DNA of 64,000 bases from Candidatus Adamsella avium (lineage in GTDB: Bacteria; Cyanobacteriota; Vampirovibrionia; Gastranaerophilales; CAJFVJ01), in the NCBI GenBank assembly GCA_904420445.1, contig CAJFVJ010000001.1, positions 569,266 through 633,265 on the forward strand, in the 5' to 3' direction. Both the position numbers and the translations under genes were made by a program. The notes under the pieces are model-generated. The model did no database searches. It saw only the letters and a list, made by a program, of their open reading frames with translations, and was not told the DNA's origin. Below are positions 1 to 7,729 of this stretch, piece after piece (position 1 is the first letter of the stretch; each line of letters starts with the position of its first letter).

Positions 1-2
1 GA

Positions 3-473
3 TTAATATCTGTAATGAGCGAAAGCTTTGTTAGCTTCAGCCATTTTGTGAGTATCTTCTTTTTTCTTAACCGAAGAACCTGTTCCGTTAGCTGCGTCGA
101 GAATTTCAGCAACGAGTTTATCAACCATAGACTTTCCGCCTCTTGCCTTTGCATATTGGATAATCCAAGTTGTTCCGAGTGCTGCGCCTCTATCGGGTTT
201 AACTTCGATAGGAACCTGATATGTAGAACCACCGATTCTTCTTGCTTTAACTTCAATTAACGGAGTAACGTTTTTGATAGCTTTCTGGAATACTTCGATT
301 GATTCTTCTTTTGTTTTTTCATGTATTCTGTCCATAGCTGTATAAAAAATCTTTTCAGCCAGGCTTTTTTTACCGCGTCTCATCAATCTGTTTATAAATC
401 TTGATATATCAACACTGTTATAAACCGGATCAGGAAGCGGAACTCTTTTTTGATGTCTTGGTTTTCTTGGCAT
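3..473 (-). CDS. rpsG: 30S ribosomal protein S7
   Basis: uS7 nucleates the 3' domain of 16S rRNA in the small ribosomal subunit. The 156-residue product has the normal family length and the typical N-terminal MPRKPR start, the RRGKKSLAEKI segment and the GGSTYQVP motif, and ends in HYRY. It lies 21 bp downstream of rpsL on the same strand, the classic str-operon order; fusA and tuf would be expected beyond the window edge. The stop codon lies at bases 3-5, so the gene is complete. Confidence 0.97.
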   Translation of the reverse strand: MPRKPRHQKRVPLPDPVYNSVDISRFINRLMRRGKKSLAEKIFYTAMDRIHEKTKEESIEVFQKAIKNVTPLIEVKARRIGGSTYQVPIEVKPDRGAALGTTWIIQYAKARGGKSMVDKLVAEILDAANGTGSSVKKKEDTHKMAEANKAFAHYRY

Positions 474-494
474 TTTTTACTTCCTTTTAGTTAA

Positions 495-869
495 TTATTT
501 TTTAGCTCTTTTTGCACCGTATTTGCTTCTGCCCTGTGCTCTGTTTGCAACGCCTGCAGTATCAAGGGTGCCTCTTATGATGTGATATCTTACACCAGGG
601 AGGTCTTTTACCCTTCCACCTCTAATCAGCACTACAGAGTGTTCTTGAAGGTTATGTCCGATTCCCGGGATGTAAGCTGATACTTCAAAACCGTTTGTCA
701 ATCTGACCCTTGCCACTTTTCTCAAAGCTGAATTCGGTTTTTTTGGAGTTGTTGTATAAACTCTTGTGCAAACCCCTCTTCTTTGAGGGCAGTTCATCAT
801 GGCAGGTGATTTTGTTTTCTTTGCCATTTTTTTACGTTCGTTGGATATCAACTGATTAATTGTAGGCAT
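495..869 (-). CDS. rpsL: 30S ribosomal protein S12
   Basis: uS12 sits at the decoding centre of the 30S subunit. The 124-residue product starts with MPTINQLI and carries the invariant [18 protein letters not shown] and [12 protein letters not shown] segments, the latter being the site of streptomycin-resistance changes. An AAGGAG ribosome binding site lies just upstream of the ATG. First gene of the rpsL-rpsG operon, read from the promoter at 947-975. Confidence 0.98.
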   Translation of the reverse strand: MPTINQLISNERKKMAKKTKSPAMMNCPQRRGVCTRVYTTTPKKPNSALRKVARVRLTNGFEVSAYIPGIGHNLQEHSVVLIRGGRVKDLPGVRYHIIRGTLDTAGVANRAQGRSKYGAKRAKK

Positions 870-946
870 TTTGTCTCCTTTATCCTTTTATTTTGTTGTT
901 TATTTTTTCTCAAATTAATCCAGTACTTCCGATAAGAAGTATATCT

Positions 947-975
947 ATCAAACTACAACCAAAATTTACTGTCAA
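947..975 (-). promoter_or_regulatory. Sigma-70-type promoter of rpsL-rpsG
   Basis: On the minus strand TTGACA (970-975) is separated by 17 bp from TTTGAT (947-952). The -35 box is perfect and the -10 matches 4 of 6. It lies about 78 bp upstream of the rpsL start codon and has the right orientation for the ribosomal operon. Confidence 0.6.
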
Positions 976-1080
976 CGGTTTTTGTTTTTTGACGTTGATT
1001 TTTGGGGATTTTTTTTAGAAAAATATACACTTCTTTACAAATATTATCTGCCTGTATTCTTCCCGTGCGAGATTGTGTAT

Positions 1081-1758
1081 TTAGTTGAATTCGATGTATT
1101 CTTTTTCTTTTTTGCTCTTTTTTTGAGGGAGTATAAATCTGGTTTCCTCTTCGGCGTCGTTCAAATTTATTTTGTTGTTTTCAAAAATTTGTTTTGCACA
1201 GGCATGGTCTTGAAGTTTATATCTTGAGGGAATATACGGAAGTGCACCGTAGTCTAGGATAATTATGAGAAATCTGTCGTTTAGTTTTTTGACTTTTCCT
1301 TTTTTGATTATGCTGTGAGCGTTTGGAGCTTTATCGCCGTTTAAATCAACTTCGATTATGCAGTAGCATTTTGTTGAGCATGTTTGTTTGCTGTTGGCTA
1401 GAGAGAAAAATTTTATTCCGTTTTTGAGGTATATATCTCCTGTTTTTTTGTTGATGTATTTTATTTCTATTTTTTCTCCGTCTTTTGTTATCAGGTTGTT
1501 TTCAAAAAACTCGCCCCAGTTTGAGTATATGTCTGTAAAATTTTCCATAGACATGAGATGTTTTTCGTTGTCGAAGTTTGTATTTTTGATGATGTAGTTG
1601 TTGATTGAATAGTTAAGACTCTGCAGTGTTGTTTGATACAGTTTTGATTTTTGATTATTTTGTACATTTATAACAATTATATTTATCAGCTTAATAAATA
1701 TGAGTATTGTTACTATAAAAAGCATGCATCCGAGGCGTGCTTTATCTCTTTTTTTCAT
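1081..1758 (-). CDS. Degenerate type IV pilin-like protein
   Basis: I do not recognise a characterised orthologue. From the ATG at 1758 the product has 225 residues: a short basic N-terminus (MKKRDKARLG), one long hydrophobic helix (about residues 9-30), then a globular domain containing VDLNGDKAPN. That stretch resembles the C-terminal loop of type II/IV pseudopilins, where a D-x-NG-x-K-x-PN motif is common. The usual prepilin peptidase site (G-F-x-x-x-E) is absent. The open frame continues upstream to 2100, but that extension is very AT-rich and overlaps a terminator, so I chose the start before the hydrophobic helix, with a weak GGGA upstream. Possibly a minor pilin-like membrane protein; function uncertain. 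Confidence 0.65.
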   Translation of the reverse strand: MKKRDKARLGCMLFIVTILIFIKLINIIVINVQNNQKSKLYQTTLQSLNYSINNYIIKNTNFDNEKHLMSMENFTDIYSNWGEFFENNLITKDGEKIEIKYINKKTGDIYLKNGIKFFSLANSKQTCSTKCYCIIEVDLNGDKAPNAHSIIKKGKVKKLNDRFLIIILDYGALPYIPSRYKLQDHACAKQIFENNKINLNDAEEETRFILPQKKSKKEKEYIEFN

Positions 1759-1841
1759 AAGATATTCCCGTATATAAATTAAAATTAATTTATTAATTTT
1801 ATCATTTTTGATTTTAATGCAAAATTTATTCATAAAGATTA

Positions 1842-1869
1842 TTGACAGAAAAATTTTTCCCGATAAAAT
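1842..1869 (+). promoter_or_regulatory. Strong sigma-70-type promoter in intergenic region
   Basis: TTGACA (1842-1847), 16 bp spacer, TAAAAT (1864-1869). It faces right, where no gene begins before 2063, and a terminator lies 92 bp downstream, so it would drive only a short RNA. Confidence 0.6.
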
Positions 1870-1871
1870 AA

Positions 1872-1990
1872 AAGTGTAGAATAAACACTTGTTATTTAAA
1901 TAAATTTTTATAAACAGCAATAAAAAACAGGAAGAAGAGATTATAGAAAAGCAGAAATTTACACCATTATCAGTAATGGTGTTTTTTATT
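1872..1990 (+). ncRNA. Candidate small RNA with own promoter and terminator
   Basis: A transcript starting near 1876 would run about 115 nt and end at the hairpin at 1961-1982. Its 5' end overlaps a second inverted repeat, AAGTGT (1872-1877) with ACACTT (1885-1890). There is no convincing reading frame within it on the plus strand. The promoter and terminator are seen in the sequence; that a stable RNA is made is inference. It matches no RNA family I recognise. Confidence 0.4.
1961..1990 (+). terminator. Intrinsic terminator
   Basis: ACACCATTA, loop TCAG, TAATGGTGT, followed by TTTTTATTTT. A 9-bp perfect stem with a U-rich tail on the plus strand. No plus-strand CDS lies upstream within this window. 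Confidence 0.75.
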
Positions 1991-2062
1991 TTGTTAAAAA
2001 TTGATAGAATATAAATATATATAAGATAATAAGAAGAGTTTATTTTTGAGGGGAGATTTTTT

Positions 2063-2266
2063 ATGGAATGCAGAGCAGAGCAAAACAAAAAAGCATGCAC
2101 ATGCTCTTATGGATGTCCGACAAGCGGGATATGCTGTGAGTGTGTGGCGCATCATCGTGAAAGCGGTGAAATTCCCGGGTGTTTTTTCCCTGAAGAGGGT
2201 GAGAGGACATATGACAGGTCTATAAGAAATTTTGTCAAATATGCTCAAAAGTACTTTCTTGATTAG
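2063..2266 (+). CDS. Small cysteine-rich protein (DUF6485-like)
   Basis: A 67-residue product with clustered cysteines (CTCSYGCP, GICCECV), then HHRESGEIPGCFF and TYDRSIRNF. The C-x-C / C-C-x-C spacing with the histidine pair suggests a metal-binding small domain. It resembles the widespread anaerobe family DUF6485 by pattern; no function is known to me. A GAGGGGAGA ribosome binding site precedes the ATG. It lies just upstream of surE, separated by 59 bp. Confidence 0.75.
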   Translation: MECRAEQNKKACTCSYGCPTSGICCECVAHHRESGEIPGCFFPEEGERTYDRSIRNFVKYAQKYFLD

Positions 2267-2325
2267 ACATTAAACAAAGAGGGTATATATTATTTAGCAG
2301 GACAGGTGTTTAAGAGGATGAACTT

Positions 2326-3123
2326 ATGAAAATTTTAATTTCAAATGATGACGGAATACATGCTAGCGGGATTCGGGCGTTGATAGAACGTCTTTCACTG
2401 AAGCATGAGTTATATGTGGTTGCCCCTGATCGTGAACGTTCGGCAGCAGGGCATTCTCTTACATTGCATTCTCCATTGAGGGTAGAAGAGTTGCCTGCCA
2501 TGTTCGGAGCAAAGCGCTGCTGGATGGTTACAGGGACTCCAGGAGATTGTGTAAAGATAGCTCTGAATGCAGTTTTGGAAGAACATGAAAAACCGGATTT
2601 GGTTTTATCGGGAATAAATCATGGTCCGAATTTGGGGGCAGATATACTTTATTCCGGAACGGTCAGTGCTGCTCTTGAAGGAGCAATGATGGGATATCCC
2701 AGCATTGCCATATCTCTTGCAAATCCGATTAACGACGGACTTGAGTATTTTCATTATGCGGCTAATTTTGTGGCGAAGCTGATACCGAAAATAAAAGATT
2801 TATCTTTGCCTGAGAAGACAATATTGAACGTTAACGTACCTTACCTTATGGATAACTCTGATATAGCAGGAGTTGCCATAACAAAACTCGGAACCAGAAT
2901 GTATACTGATACATATGAAAAAAGAGTAGATCCGAGAGGTAAAACTTATTATTGGATGGCTGGAGAAGTTATCAAGTCAGATGCAGTAGAAGGCACTGAT
3001 ATTAATGCAATAAGAAACAATAAAGTATCAATAACTCCCATTACATTTGAACTCACATATGAAGAAATCATGCCTGATTTGACAAAAATTTTGTGTGCAG
3101 ACGGAAAATGTGACTGGATTTAG
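2326..3123 (+). CDS. surE: 5'/3'-nucleotidase SurE
   Basis: SurE is a metal-dependent phosphatase that removes phosphate from nucleoside 5'- and 3'-monophosphates in the cytoplasm. The 265-residue product begins with MKILISNDDG, in which the Asp-Asp pair binds the metal, followed by APDRERSAAGHS, GTPGDCV and LSGINHGPNLG, all hallmark motifs, and SGTVSAALEG. Length is normal. A GAGG ribosome binding site lies 8 bp before the ATG. A terminator follows directly, so it is probably transcribed alone or with the small upstream gene. Confidence 0.96.
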   Translation: MKILISNDDGIHASGIRALIERLSLKHELYVVAPDRERSAAGHSLTLHSPLRVEELPAMFGAKRCWMVTGTPGDCVKIALNAVLEEHEKPDLVLSGINHGPNLGADILYSGTVSAALEGAMMGYPSIAISLANPINDGLEYFHYAANFVAKLIPKIKDLSLPEKTILNVNVPYLMDNSDIAGVAITKLGTRMYTDTYEKRVDPRGKTYYWMAGEVIKSDAVEGTDINAIRNNKVSITPITFELTYEEIMPDLTKILCADGKCDWI

Positions 3124-3157
3124 TTTTCGAAGCTGAAAAATTTGAAAACCTATGCAA

Positions 3158-3186
3158 AGAGCCTGTAGTGATACAGGCTCTTTTGT
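3158..3186 (+). terminator. Intrinsic terminator after surE
   Basis: AGAGCCTGTA, loop GTGA, TACAGGCTCT, then TTTGT. A 10-bp perfect stem 34 bp after the surE stop. Confidence 0.85.
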
Positions 3187-3306
3187 AATAAAAATTAATA
3201 TTTAAAAAAAAAATAGCAATTTGTTTTTTTTTACAACTTTTTAATTAGTATAGTAGGTAGTGAAAGAAAGATTCTTTAAGACAATATTTTATAAGGGGAA
3301 GATTAT

Positions 3307-4500
3307 ATGACCACCAACATCAATCCGTATCAGCAAACAATGGGACAGCCTTATGCTATGAATCCTGTCATTACATCGCAGCCTCAGCAGCAGAAGGCAG
3401 CACAGGAAGTTAATGCTGTTAAAATTGAGCTTATAGAACCAAAAGCATATGGAAGTGCTCCAAACGAAGCGGGTGCTCAACCTTATTATACATATCCTCA
3501 ATCATCCGTTTATAATCCGAACGGAATGATGTATCCGTATGTTCAACCGTTTCAGCCTCAGATGCCGATGACAATGCCGGCTCCTGTTCCTCAGGCACCG
3601 GCAGCTCAGCAGCCTATGCCTCAGGTTCCACCTGCGGTTATAGACCAACCGGCAGTACCCGCAACTTCTACACCGGTTGATACTCAGGTACCGCCTGCTC
3701 CTGCGGCAACTGAAGCACCGGCAGCTCAACCGGCAGCAACTCCGGTTCAACAGCCCGGTAGTGATGTTAATAAATTAGTTCAGGATTTAGGTTCAAATGA
3801 TTTGGAAGCTCAGTTCAATGCAATTAATAAAATAGCAGAAACAGCCCAGACACAATCTCCTGATGCGGCAAATCTTCTGGCGGTTGATACATTCAAAGGA
3901 CTTGCATCAGTAGTTAATAAAGATACAACTACCCTTGAAGCACCGACTCAAGAACAAACAGCTTTGAGAGAAAAAGCTCTCGGAGGTCAGCAGCTTACTC
4001 CAGAAGAACAGGCTAAAGCAGAGCAGCTTGCCCCTCAGGAAGTCGCTGAAATGAACAAACAGTATGCATTGTATACACTGGCTATTCTTCAAAATTCTTA
4101 TAGAGATGCCGTTAATCAGGAATTACAGGCACAGGGTATGCAACCTGCAAAAATAAATGAGCTTCCTGAAATCAATTTGGTAATAGATACAATCAAGAAT
4201 AACCCGAATGCATTGATTAGAGAAGCTGGTATAAGTGCTTTATCTTATGTGGTAAGACCTGAGGATAAAGATGTTGCAAAAACCGTCTTCACTCTTGCAA
4301 CTCAGGATTCTGACGAGAATGTTAAGAAAGCGGCAACAGATGCTTTAGCAAAAATCGGCGAACCTGTTCAGGCAGCAGCTCCTGTTGAAGCAGGCAAAGA
4401 AGAAGCTCCAAAAACAGAAGAAAAAACTGCACAAGAAGCGCAGCAACCGGAAAATGTAAAGCAGGGTGAATCAAAACCTGAGGGCGAAAAAGCCGCTTAA
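3307..4500 (+). CDS. Pro/Gln-rich protein with C-terminal HEAT-like helices
   Basis: Function unknown. The 397-residue product has no signal peptide or membrane helix. Residues 1-150 are low-complexity and rich in Pro, Gln, Ala, Met and Tyr (for example QQPMPQVPPAV). Residues 155-350 are helical and carry at least one HEAT-like unit (NPNALIREAGISALSYV, DSDENVKKAATDALAKI), where the N-(A/V)-R/K-x-x-A-x-x-A-L pattern is typical of armadillo/HEAT repeats. The last 45 residues are Glu/Lys/Pro-rich and disordered. This suggests a cytoplasmic scaffold or adaptor. The ATG has a good AAGGGGA ribosome binding site and the gene is a single unit between terminators. Confidence 0.75.
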   Translation: MTTNINPYQQTMGQPYAMNPVITSQPQQQKAAQEVNAVKIELIEPKAYGSAPNEAGAQPYYTYPQSSVYNPNGMMYPYVQPFQPQMPMTMPAPVPQAPAAQQPMPQVPPAVIDQPAVPATSTPVDTQVPPAPAATEAPAAQPAATPVQQPGSDVNKLVQDLGSNDLEAQFNAINKIAETAQTQSPDAANLLAVDTFKGLASVVNKDTTTLEAPTQEQTALREKALGGQQLTPEEQAKAEQLAPQEVAEMNKQYALYTLAILQNSYRDAVNQELQAQGMQPAKINELPEINLVIDTIKNNPNALIREAGISALSYVVRPEDKDVAKTVFTLATQDSDENVKKAATDALAKIGEPVQAAAPVEAGKEEAPKTEEKTAQEAQQPENVKQGESKPEGEKAA

Positions 4501-4523
4501 TAAAGCATTTTAGGCTTATTTAA

Positions 4524-4567
4524 AAGAACATATCCGTAACATTTGTTACAGATATGTTCTTTTTTTG
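4524..4567 (+). terminator. Intrinsic terminator after the HEAT-like gene
   Basis: AAGAACATATC (4524-4534) pairs with GATATGTTCTT (4551-4561), with an inner GTAAC/GTTAC extension and ATTT loop, then a run of T. Confidence 0.85.
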
Positions 4568-4647
4568 TAAATATAATATAATTAGAGGATAATTAGAATA
4601 GAAGAAAAATATAGAATTGTGTAGGGATAAGATTTAGTGGTTGGAAA

Positions 4648-5823
4648 ATGTCTGACGAATTTAATTTAGAAGAAGAAAATTTTAATGAAAATAACCTTGG
4701 GCTTGATGAAACAGAGCTTGATGAGGATGATATTCCCGCTGAGGTAAGAAAACTTAACTGGGGTGCTTTCCTCTGGCCGTTTATATGGGGTTTGTTTAAT
4801 GTTAAGCTGACAAAGGTTCTTGCGATTATTATTATAAATTTAATAATCGTTGCTCCTGTGTTTTTTATGGCTTTTTCGGGTATGAACGGCGATCCGAGCA
4901 ACACTCCGCTTACTATGTTAAGTGTTGCGTTGCTTATATTGAGCCCTATAATAAATTTGGTTATTATGATTGTCTTCCTTGTAAAAGGAAACAGATGGTC
5001 ATGGCAGGATAAGAACTGGGAAAGTGTTGAGCACTTTGTTGCCGTCCAAAAAAAATGGACTATGGGAATTTTTATTTTCTGGCTTATATCGATGATTCTT
5101 TCAGCTGTTGTTCCTATAATTATAGGGGCATCTGTTTTTAGTTTTATCAGTCAGAATATGTCTTCGCTGAACCAGCAGAATTCTGTACAGACTACTTCTG
5201 GTGAGAGCGATTTTGGCAGCTTTGGAGAAGATTCTTATTCTTCAAATAATCTTCCTGATGTTTCTCAGGATTGGAACAATTCTCCGTCTGCTGCTGTTGG
5301 AAACAATGATTCTGGTTCTGCCCAGCCATCAGCTCCCGCTGCTAACAGCAAGCCTGCGTCCGATGAACCTGTAGGGGCTGCTCGTAAGCCGATAAATAAT
5401 AAAGATATTATAGATAACAGTGATAAAGTTGTTATTACTATAGGCGGGCATGGCAGAGAAAATCCGTTTAAGCCTTTTTATGATCAGGCATTCAGCGGTG
5501 ATTTTCCGCCTCCTGATGATGTATTTAATATTGATGAGTCTGCTAAAAAGCTGATGTCTATCAAAGTAGCTGGGATTTTATATGATCCTTATAGACCGTC
5601 TAATGCGTCAGCTATTGTTAATGCTTCAGGTTCTGATTATATGGTGAAAAAAGGTGATGTTGTCGCCGGGTTTAGCATATTAGATATAAATAAAAACAGA
5701 GTTTATGTTAAGTTCGGATCAAACACCTATAATGCCGGTATTGGAGAAACAATACATGCAGAACTGAAAGACAACAGCGGTCTTGATAATATTGATAAAA
5801 AGTTTGCTGGGAATACCAGATAA
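4648..5823 (+). CDS. Membrane protein with PilP/GspC-like C-terminal domain
   Basis: The 391-residue product has three parts. Residues 1-30 are acidic. Residues 35-165 hold a W-rich entry (NWGAFLWPFIWGLFN) and three or four membrane helices, similar in pattern to DUF2628-type membrane proteins. After a Ser/Asn/Pro-rich linker (170-265), residues 275-375 form a compact beta domain with NPFKPF and VAGILYDPYRPSNASAIV ... YMVKKGDVV ... I.KNRVYVKFG. That pattern (NPF, G-I, A-I-V, V-x-x-G-D) is what PilP and GspC periplasmic domains show. It lies 44 bp upstream of the secretin gene, the usual place for a PilP-type partner that docks on the secretin N-domains. The membrane part replaces the lipoprotein anchor of classical PilP. 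Domain assignment is by eye. Confidence 0.65.
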   Translation: MSDEFNLEEENFNENNLGLDETELDEDDIPAEVRKLNWGAFLWPFIWGLFNVKLTKVLAIIIINLIIVAPVFFMAFSGMNGDPSNTPLTMLSVALLILSPIINLVIMIVFLVKGNRWSWQDKNWESVEHFVAVQKKWTMGIFIFWLISMILSAVVPIIIGASVFSFISQNMSSLNQQNSVQTTSGESDFGSFGEDSYSSNNLPDVSQDWNNSPSAAVGNNDSGSAQPSAPAANSKPASDEPVGAARKPINNKDIIDNSDKVVITIGGHGRENPFKPFYDQAFSGDFPPPDDVFNIDESAKKLMSIKVAGILYDPYRPSNASAIVNASGSDYMVKKGDVVAGFSILDINKNRVYVKFGSNTYNAGIGETIHAELKDNSGLDNIDKKFAGNTR

Positions 5824-5867
5824 AGAATGAAGTTAATTATTAAACAATAAAGGGAGTCTTGAGCTAA

Positions 5868-7721
5868 ATGAAACAAGAGTATAGGGAATTAATAAAACGG
5901 TTTACCGTTGGGGCTGTGGTCTTAAGCCAGTTGTTTTTTGTTGCCTCTTCGGCTTTTGCTTCGCCGGCTTTGAGAAAAGAATTTAAGCCATCAAGCGAAG
6001 TAGTTCCTCTTCAAGGAGAGGTATCTTTCAGTCACGGGTCTGATCCTGTTACCGTAAGTTTGAGAGATACGGATGTCAGACAGGTGTTGCGTATGCTTGC
6101 TGATAAGGCGCATTTAAACATTATTTTCCATGATTCCGTATCAGGAACTGTTACTCTTGATTTGGTTAATGCTCCGTTAGTAAAAGTATTTAACTATATT
6201 ATGTCCGTCAATAAACTAAGCTACTGGCTTGATGATAAGACTATTATTGTTGCCAGTGCCGATGCATCAAAGGATTTGAACCTCAACAATCAGGAGATGG
6301 TTGCTCTTCCTGTTAAGTATGTTGACGCAAAAATTATTGCAGACTTTCTGAATAAAAATATATTTTCTCTGAACAGACCGGGGATTAATAGTTCTCAGGT
6401 TGCGATTACAAACCCTCAAAAAAATGAGATTATCATCATGGGGACAACAAATGATGTGACAATTGCTCAGAGAATAATCAAAAAATTTGACCAGAAACCG
6501 AGCGTAACTACATTTGATGTAAAATATTCTTCACCATCAGAAATAGCCAACGCACTTTGCTCTATTGTCTTCGGTACAAAAGGAGCAGGCGGCGGCGGTG
6601 ATGATGGCGGTGGCGGAGGTTCTTCTTCCGGTGCTTCTTCATCAAAGAGCAGTGATAATACTTCTTTTGGTAAAGCTGTTGTTGCATGTTCTTCATCAAA
6701 TACAGTTACTGCCGATAAACTTGAATCTATTAAAAACAATGCTTATTCAGTTGTTTATTATCCTGATAACAACCAGATACTTTTATTCGGCGGTACAAAA
6801 GATCAAATATCTCTTGCCAAAGAATACATTGATAAAACGGATATAAAACAACTTCAAGTTTTGATGGATGTATCTATTGTTGAACTTTCTGAAACAGATA
6901 ACAAAAGTTTGCAATCTGCATGGGAAATTCATACAAAGAGATTCAACTTCAAGCTGAATGATTTATCAGGCGGTGGATTTTCTCCATCTTCAGAAGGGGA
7001 ATTCGGTGCCCGTCCGCCATGGCCTTATACTCAAAATGGAGGTTTCAACTATATTTCAACTGATACTTTCAGAGTTATTAACTATTTGAACTTCTTGGTT
7101 TCTAACCAAAAAGCACGTACTTTGACAAACCCGAAAATTCTTGCTACAAACAACAAGAAATCAGAAATTAATATCACCAGGGACTACGTAAAGAGCGTAA
7201 CCAGACAGGTAACAGCTGTTGGTGTCGGTTCTACAAGTGTTCCTCAATCAACATATGAAATTGCTAACGATGCAGGTGTAAAACTTTCTTTAACACCGAC
7301 TATTACGAATGCAGGCAATGTCATTATGGATATTGAACCGTCGTTTGCAACACCGTATCAATCTATCTATGAAGAAATTCCTGATGGACAGGGCGGGATT
7401 ACAAACAACCTTGCTGCTACATTGCTGACAAGAAGAGAGATGAAACTCAAAAGTGTTATGGTTAAAGACGGAGAAACTCTTGTTGTCGGTGGCTTGCTTG
7501 AAAATGATGAAAGCAAACAGGTCGGTAAAGTTCCTTTCCTCGGGGATATTCCTTTCATAGGTGCTCTGTTCCGTTCTTCAAGTGTTGACAAAACAAAATC
7601 AGAACTTGTCATCATGCTGACACCTCATATTCTTCGTGATGATGAAGAGATGGTTAATTTTGAAGAAACAGTACAGAAAAATGAAGATAATATAGAGATA
7701 GAAAATATAGAAAATATCTAA
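5868..7721 (+). CDS. pilQ: Secretin, outer-membrane channel of type IV pilus/type II secretion
   Basis: The 617-residue product forms the multimeric outer-membrane gate for pilus fibre or exported protein. Residues 1-31 are a signal peptide ending in SSAFA. An STN/N0-like domain (about 50-115) contains VSLRDTDVRQVLRMLAD. An N1-type domain follows (ALPVKYVDAKIIADFLNKN), then a Gly/Ser-rich insert (about 240-262). The secretin core (about 335-590) ends with the family signature VPFLGDIPFIGALFRSS and ELVIMLTPHIL. It could equally be called GspD; the pilB/pilC neighbours and lack of gspG-K favour a pilus system. AAGGGAG precedes the ATG. Confidence 0.93.
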   Translation: MKQEYRELIKRFTVGAVVLSQLFFVASSAFASPALRKEFKPSSEVVPLQGEVSFSHGSDPVTVSLRDTDVRQVLRMLADKAHLNIIFHDSVSGTVTLDLVNAPLVKVFNYIMSVNKLSYWLDDKTIIVASADASKDLNLNNQEMVALPVKYVDAKIIADFLNKNIFSLNRPGINSSQVAITNPQKNEIIIMGTTNDVTIAQRIIKKFDQKPSVTTFDVKYSSPSEIANALCSIVFGTKGAGGGGDDGGGGGSSSGASSSKSSDNTSFGKAVVACSSSNTVTADKLESIKNNAYSVVYYPDNNQILLFGGTKDQISLAKEYIDKTDIKQLQVLMDVSIVELSETDNKSLQSAWEIHTKRFNFKLNDLSGGGFSPSSEGEFGARPPWPYTQNGGFNYISTDTFRVINYLNFLVSNQKARTLTNPKILATNNKKSEINITRDYVKSVTRQVTAVGVGSTSVPQSTYEIANDAGVKLSLTPTITNAGNVIMDIEPSFATPYQSIYEEIPDGQGGITNNLAATLLTRREMKLKSVMVKDGETLVVGGLLENDESKQVGKVPFLGDIPFIGALFRSSSVDKTKSELVIMLTPHILRDDEEMVNFEETVQKNEDNIEIENIENI

Positions 7722-7729
7722 ATTTACAT

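Noticed and set aside
1833-1866. A sigma-28-like promoter (TAAAGATT with CCCGATAA)
   Set aside because: The spacer is 18 bp instead of 11. The same place has a better TTGACA-N16-TAAAAT promoter.
1759-2100. N-terminal extension of the pilin-like gene up to 2100
   Set aside because: The extension is AT-rich, spans the terminator at 1961-1990 and has no conserved motif; the ATG at 1758 sits just before the membrane helix.
6565-6846. Alternative frame inside the secretin gene
   Set aside because: Out-of-frame translation of the Gly/Ser-rich insert; the secretin frame has domain evidence.
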